A DNA stretch of 22,698 nucleotides from Hymenopellis radicata (lineage: Eukaryota; Basidiomycota; Agaricomycetes; Agaricales; Physalacriaceae). The notes under the pieces are model-generated. The model made no database searches, was not told the origin of the DNA, and worked only from the letters and a program-made list of their open reading frames with translations. The DNA is taken from positions 1 to 22,698 of the forward strand of contig JADNRX010000785.1 in the NCBI GenBank assembly GCA_015501595.1, given 5' to 3'. Made by a program: the position numbers and the translations under genes. Positions 18,205-22,698 of the stretch are shown here, piece after piece (position 1 is the stretch's first letter; each line of letters starts with the position of its first letter).

Positions 18205-18701
18205 ATTATGAGCCCGAGCATGCCGATGCTCAGGTACCACACGCCGAGCAAGATGGGCGGTCAGAGCGGGAACATGACCACGCCGAGCATGATGGCGACC
18301 ATGAGCACGCCGCCGGCGTACGTCGTCCACTGCGAGCCGTCATGAAACCACGCGTAATGGTCATCCTGCGCCCACTACTTTTGCTCGGGCATGATCTGCA
18401 GCATCTTGGGCGACGACGAGGACGAGTCGGAGGGCCCGAAGCGCTGGACGCGGATGTAGAAGGCAAAGGTGTGCACGGCGTGGAGGACAGTCATCGCCTC
18501 AGCCTCGTTGCTGACGGCGGGCATGCCCACTTTCCTCTGGTAGGCTGGCGAGAGCAGCGTCTTGACGGCGGATTTGCCTTTGAAGTAGTCGACCCGCTTC
18601 CCGTTCAACGCCCAGACTCTAACCTTCAGCCCTGCGCTCCGCTGCGAAGAAAGTCGGCGACTATTTTGAGATCTGCCGGCGCCTTGGCCTGCTGCTCCGT
18701 T
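18205..18701 (-). pseudogene. SEC62: Sec62 (ER post-translational translocation subunit), broken copy
   Basis: Sec62 is a two-pass ER membrane protein of the Sec62/63 complex that helps the translocon import finished polypeptides. The copy reads ITEQQAKAPADLKIVADFLRSG, with ATA at 18701-18699 where the start codon should be, then after a 1-nt loss near 18630-18645 NGKRVDYFKGKSAVKTLLSP (from about 18608). It continues AFYIRVQRFGPS, an in-frame stop at 18377-18375, HYAWFHDGSQWTTYAGGVLM (start of the first membrane helix), a second stop at 18263-18261, and LGVWYLSIGMLGLI, after which similarity is lost. The second membrane segment and C-terminus are missing. No introns remain visible in this part. 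The lost start, frameshift, two stops and truncation make it a pseudogene; the functional gene should be elsewhere. Confidence 0.85.
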
Positions 18702-19957
18702 ATAGCAAAATTATTGTTGGGGTATTAGAGGAGCGAGGTCGTGTAAATGAAAGGAAAGAAAAAAAATGATGACGGTTTGTTGTCAGCTTCAACGTGTCAC
18801 GGTGGGAGCGTCCGCGATAGGTGGCATCTTGTTCAGCGAGACATGAAGTTGTCCTCGCTCATCGTCACTGTCGTCCAGCCCAGTTGCGTGGTCTGGGGTC
18901 ATTGACGCGTATCAGCGCGTCTTATCCACAAAAAATAATTATACAAACACTTACCTAGAAGCAGCCGGTGTTGGCGAGGTCGAAGTGTTCCGAGTCGAAG
19001 TCGTGCCCAAGGCGTCGGGCGATGGGAAGCACAAAAAAAGTCCATGGATACTGGCGGTGATGACGGTGGGAACAGACTTGTTGATGATCACGAGATCAGA
19101 TTTGGCAAACAAACCTGTCGCGTTGATGGAGATACCCGTCGGTGGGCATATTCTGGCGTTGTTGCGGATCTCTCCGGGACTGTGGATTTGGACCGTTCAC
19201 TCAGCTTCTTCATTAATTTTCGCGGGCAAAAACTGTGGTTGTAATGGTTATCTACTCTTGGACTGTGGTGGTCCAGGATACAGAGAGACAGTCCCGGCTC
19301 GGAACGGTTATTTATGGTGCTCGGCCACCTTAGTTATCCATCTTCCCTGCATCAGCGCGTGTCGGATCCCGCGCCATGAGCCCAGACCATCAACGCGTGT
19401 CGGATCCTGCAACACACGCGTCGGGACTCATTACTTATTGGACACATCATTTATATTGTGATGATCCCTGCGACAGCGTTATTCTCTTGCTCTTTCCTTA
19501 CTCTCATCACCTTGCTCTCATCAATGTTTGCAGTGCTTGTCTCTAAAGCTCTCCAAAGGTACACATTTTCCTTTCCTTTTCCACAATTCTTCTTTATTTC
19601 TGCACCACTTTTCTTACTTCTACGTTTTTCTACCTGCTTCCCTACACCATTTTTCTTCCTGCTTTGTTTTTCTCTCTCGTGGCGTGTGGCGTGTGGCGCG
19701 CGCCGCTAACCTCAGCCTCGATCAAGCCCCGCCCCGCTATTTTCGTTCAGGAGCTTGCTCCACGCCAAGCCGCATGGCGCGGTGTTTGGTTCCCGTCTGC
19801 CGATCTTCCGTCGGACCCGCTCGTACGTGGCCCTCGTCTCGTCAGCGTGTAACGCGTGACGGGACTAGACACTTTCCGGATCGAAACCCTACTTCTTCCC
19901 GCGCGGTGAGACTACACAAAGTTTCTTGGATTTAAGTCTCAATGTCTAATTTCCTAG
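18702..19957. other. Gap with no recognised gene; ACGCGT-bearing repeats and a T/C-rich tract
   Basis: A plus-strand frame at 18985-19461 is open for 158 codons but resembles nothing known to me. The stretch holds gacgcgtatcagcgcgtctt (18904-18923), a near copy of 17839-17858 that can form a gacgcg/cgcgtc hairpin. It also has two copies of gcgtgtcggatcc (near 19356 and 19395). T/C-rich DNA at 19555-19680 resembles a promoter or leader but is not followed by a recognisable gene start. Confidence 0.4.
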
Positions 19958-20478
19958 ACTCGGCTATCATCGGAAATGCTTGGTTAGTACACGAGTGATA
20001 CTCGCTTGACGGAAGATTGAAAGGGAATCCAGGGGGATCCTACACAATGAGGACACATATCCCGACGCTCATGCTTATAACCCGGAACGCTTCATCGGTA
20101 CTAATCCCCAACGCGATCCTACCAAGATTGCCGCGTTCGGGTTTGGTAGACGGTAAGCGACGCTCGTCTGCTCAGGGTGAAGCTCACACTCGCACTTGAT
20201 AGCATTTGTGCTGGCCGTCACTTTGCGATGGACACAAACTTCATTGCCGTTGCGTCCTTGCTTTGGGCTTTTTACGTTTACACCGGAGAAAGACGAAAAT
20301 GGCGCGGAGATCATGCCAGATCAGACAGGCTACGCAGATGGGATTGTTGCGTACGTCTTGTCGCTGCTTTTCCGTTTTCTCGATTGTTGACACTGTTCTT
20401 AGGTTTAGTTCGGCATTTAAATGTAAGATTACACCAAGGTTTGAGGAGGTTGAGTCCATAGTAGGCCCAGTAAATTAA
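19958..20478 (+). pseudogene. Cytochrome P450, C-terminal haem-binding part
   Basis: The four exons are 19958-19982, 20033-20152, 20203-20350 and 20403-20478, with 50-52-nt introns. They encode SAIIGNAWGILHNEDTYPD, the PERF region (AYNPERFIGT), the haem-ligand loop FGFGRRICAGRHF with its cysteine, the L-helix VASLLWAF, and the C-terminal FKCKITPRFEEVE, ending at 20478. One extra T in the run at 20269-20273 shifts the frame between LLWAF and TFTPEKDENG, so the copy is damaged. Everything before SAIIGNAW is missing here: the sequence upstream of 19958 is unrelated, although an acceptor-like cctag precedes the first exon. The piece starts about where the plus-strand P450 at 1-905 stops. Confidence 0.85.
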
Positions 20479-20653
20479 ACACTTAATCTCTGTACACAGT
20501 TGCAAACGTCAGTCCAACAGGATACTTGAGAATGGTAAACTCAACACTGTACAAGAAGAGAACACTACAAACAGCCACTGACAAGCTGACTACATGTGTA
20601 CCGTAAAACTATCGCATCCAAGTGCTCACTATGAGAGGTACATGTAAACCAAT
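20479..20653. other. Convergent 3' region between two P450 genes
   Basis: These 175 bp lie between tail-to-tail P450 stops. No terminator or other feature is evident. Confidence 0.5.
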
Positions 20654-22698
20654 TCACGCTGAATCCACCACGGCTACAACTGAAGGGAATCGAGGCGTCA
20701 TCTTGCACTTATATGGCAACCGATGTCTGTAGCCTGGTCAACGAATGCTTCAACAGACGCAAGTCGCACGACATACGAAACGAACAGCCCATCGTACCCC
20801 ATGTCATCAATCGGGATCTTTTCCCCCTTCGTGTCGACGGCATTTGTCATCGTGAACGCCCAGAGTAAGGACGCTACGGCGATGTAAGCCGTATCAAGCG
20901 CAAGGAAGCGTCCGGGGCAGATTCTTAACAGACCGTAAGCTATCCACATCCGCGTTAGGAGGCTGAAGGCACCTTCGCCCGAATCCAAATCCTCCAGTCA
21001 TCGCAGGGCTGGCTTCAGGATTATCCCCCATGAACCGGTCGGGATTGAACGTCTCTGGATCCTTGTACATTTCCTTATCGTGCATGATGGCCCTTCATCA
21101 AGACACTCATCAGCGTTCTGAAACTTGCGCAGAACTGGCTTGTGCTCACCATACGTTCGGGAAAATGATCGAACCTGTACAACAGCATTCACGGACCGTA
21201 CGAGCATGAAGAAAGCGAAAGGACACACCAGCAGGAATAAAGTACCCATTGTAAACATCATCCCTTTACTGGCGTGCGCTATCGCTAGGAGGAAATGTTC
21301 GTTACGCGTCACACCAACCGTCAAAGGGAACATACAAAGCGGAGTAACCGGACGCCATCGGAAAGACTCCAGGATGAGGGCTTGGAGGAACGGAAGTTGA
21401 GGTCTGTCATTGAAATCCGGAAGTCGCTGCCGACCGACAACCGTGTCTAGCTCAGCTGAGCGCGCTGCTGAACCTCTGGATGATTCACCATGGCCATTAT
21501 ATCGTTAATATGAGCACGTATGACTACGGCCGGAATGTTAGTCAATTGAACAAGAACATTCCGAGTACTAACCGTATCGGCACCAGCTATAATCAAGATG
21601 CTTCGTCAAGGGTTTGTTCATATCGTCAACAGAGTGTGCCTACCACCGAAAGCGACCGCAGCGGCATCCCTTATCGCATCCTCATCGAAGTCGGCAGACT
21701 TGTCAGTTCTTCGAAGCTTGGCAAGATTGGTATCGACAAACGAGGGCGCTGCAGTTTCGTTGTTCTATGCAGGACGTCATAGACTATTCCAGTAATGTGA
21801 GAGCCGACACGAACGATAGAATCGAGAACCTCTTCATAGGGTTTATCGCGCATGTCCACAGAATCTTGCGCACTGGCTTTGGCGACCTTTTGGAAATCTG
21901 CGAAAGGAAACCAGGCTGTAAAAGGGGTGAGTCGCAGAGTCGGAGTGGAGCTGAGCGTGGAGTCCACATACATGGTACATACTTGAGGAAAGGCAAGAAG
22001 TCGACCAGAAAGGCTCCCGGAGTCATGGCGGTCACGATAGGTACTGCTGAACGACTGGCAAGCTGCACATACCAGTCGTTCTTTTCTTTCGAATCGTATC
22101 CGTAGGCAATTCGAAGGATCAGCGAGCTGGGGTGGCTAAAATGCTGGTCACAAACTGCATAACGCCTGGTGAAGTGCCCTTGACTCACTAGAAAACATGG
22201 CTAATGAAATCCTCTGGAGAGTGAAGTATGTTGCGGAGCAGAATTACGGATGCCCCCAGCTGGGCCGGATAATATGAAGCGAGGTGCCTCGCCTGAAAGT
22301 GCTGGTGAAAGAGCTTGCGGCGACTTCTACAAGAATTGGTCAGTAACGGGTCACGCTTCCGAAAGCACAGTGCCCACCTCCAACTGTCCGCGTTTGGCAT
22401 GAGCGCCATGTTCCAACCCCATCCCATCAACTCATCTGCCATGTGGAATACTGACATGACCATCAGCGTCACGTCGGCGTACACAAGGCCAAGGACACTT
22501 ACCAGGTCTCGCGGAGTAATTGTTAGAACGCTTCTCCAACAGATCACTGACTGCTTTGAAGGAATTAAGACGATTATAGGCTGCCCGAAGACTTTGAACG
22601 ACATAACGTCGCCAAAAGTCGCTCCCCATTTCAGGTACGTCAGCCAAGGATGGCGAGTAGGACGACCAAAAACCTTCCCAACGAAAGGGAGCCCTCGT
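20654..22698 (-). CDS. Cytochrome P450 (5' end outside window), with three apparent 1-nt deletions
   Basis: The protein is a haem-thiolate monooxygenase of the basidiomycete O-methylsterigmatocystin-oxidoreductase-like type; its substrate is unknown. The window begins at the proline-rich hinge (GLPFVGKVFGRPT), so the N-terminal anchor is outside. In order there are the B/C region (ELMGWGWNMAL), FRS-like SPEDFISHV, ILRIAYGYDSKEKND, GAFLVDFLPFLKYVP, the I-helix AFGAGADT, the K-helix ESFRWRP, FIPAG, the PERF equivalent NPDRF, and the haem loop FGFGRR-ICPGRF split by an intron. The C-terminus is YKCKMTPRFPSVVAVVDSA, ending at 20656-20654. About ten short introns can be placed. Single-base losses appear near 22563-22570, 21448-21460 and 21260-21266. 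They would make it a recent pseudogene unless they are sequencing errors. All key residues are otherwise kept. Confidence 0.8.

Noticed and set aside
18985..19461. 158-codon plus-strand open frame
   Set aside because: The composition is unremarkable, there are no recognisable motifs, and it overlaps repeated GC-rich words. There is no splice or homology support.
903..19957. Whole interval as a Starship giant transposon
   Set aside because: Starships are known from Pezizomycotina and carry a DUF3435 recombinase near one end. Here the recombinase is Crypton-like, central and interrupted, and no 5' or 3' ends or target duplication were found.

Overview
The window looks like genomic DNA of a filamentous basidiomycete, most likely an Agaricomycete. 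Reading frames are broken by short introns (about 46-64 nt, GT..AG, sometimes with a clear CTAAC branch site). The recognisable proteins are fungal: P450s of the basidiomycete type often named O-methylsterigmatocystin-oxidoreductase-like, a GATA factor, Sec62, a fumarate reductase, an XPG/Rad2-like nuclease, and a Crypton-like tyrosine recombinase. No rRNA, tRNA or CRISPR array was seen. Layout, left to right: (1) 1-905, the middle part of a P450 gene (+), with frameshifts, ending just before the haem-binding half. (2) 950-1330, a minisatellite. (3) 2345-2917, a three-exon gene for a small one-TM protein of unknown function. (4) 3.6-5.2 kb, gene debris: a 5' fragment of a fumarate reductase, a possible 3' gene fragment, one copy of an 80-bp dispersed element, and a Helitron-end-like hairpin. 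(5) 5270-7855, a 2.6-kb inverted-repeat transposon with two 1120-bp arms, a 346-bp centre, a perfect 9-bp target duplication and no transposase. (6) 9.6-15.8 kb, the gene-rich core. A SAP-domain protein (+) is tail-to-tail, 14 bp apart, with a tyrosine recombinase (-), followed upstream by an XPG-like nuclease (-). The recombinase gene carries two unrelated short TA-flanked elements; conceptual removal of both at the TA restores one 483-codon frame. (7) 16.0-18.7 kb, more debris: a GATA-factor relic, repeats, and a Sec62 pseudogene. (8) 19958-20478, the haem-binding C-terminal exons of a P450 (+). (9) 20654-22698, a nearly complete P450 (-), cut by the window end and carrying three apparent 1-nt deletions. 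The main interpretation is inference from position and content. The P450 pieces at 1-905 and 19958-20478 are on the same strand and cover adjacent, non-overlapping parts of the family, so they may be one gene split by about 19 kb of accessory DNA. That interval holds the recombinase, its SAP-domain partner, the XPG-like nuclease, several transposable elements and broken copies of ordinary host genes. It could be one large mobile segment or a pile-up of independent insertions; no end sequence or target duplication for the whole interval could be identified. The SAP and recombinase genes look like a split version of the Crypton arrangement (recombinase plus DNA-binding domain). The nuclease next to them may or may not belong to the same unit.
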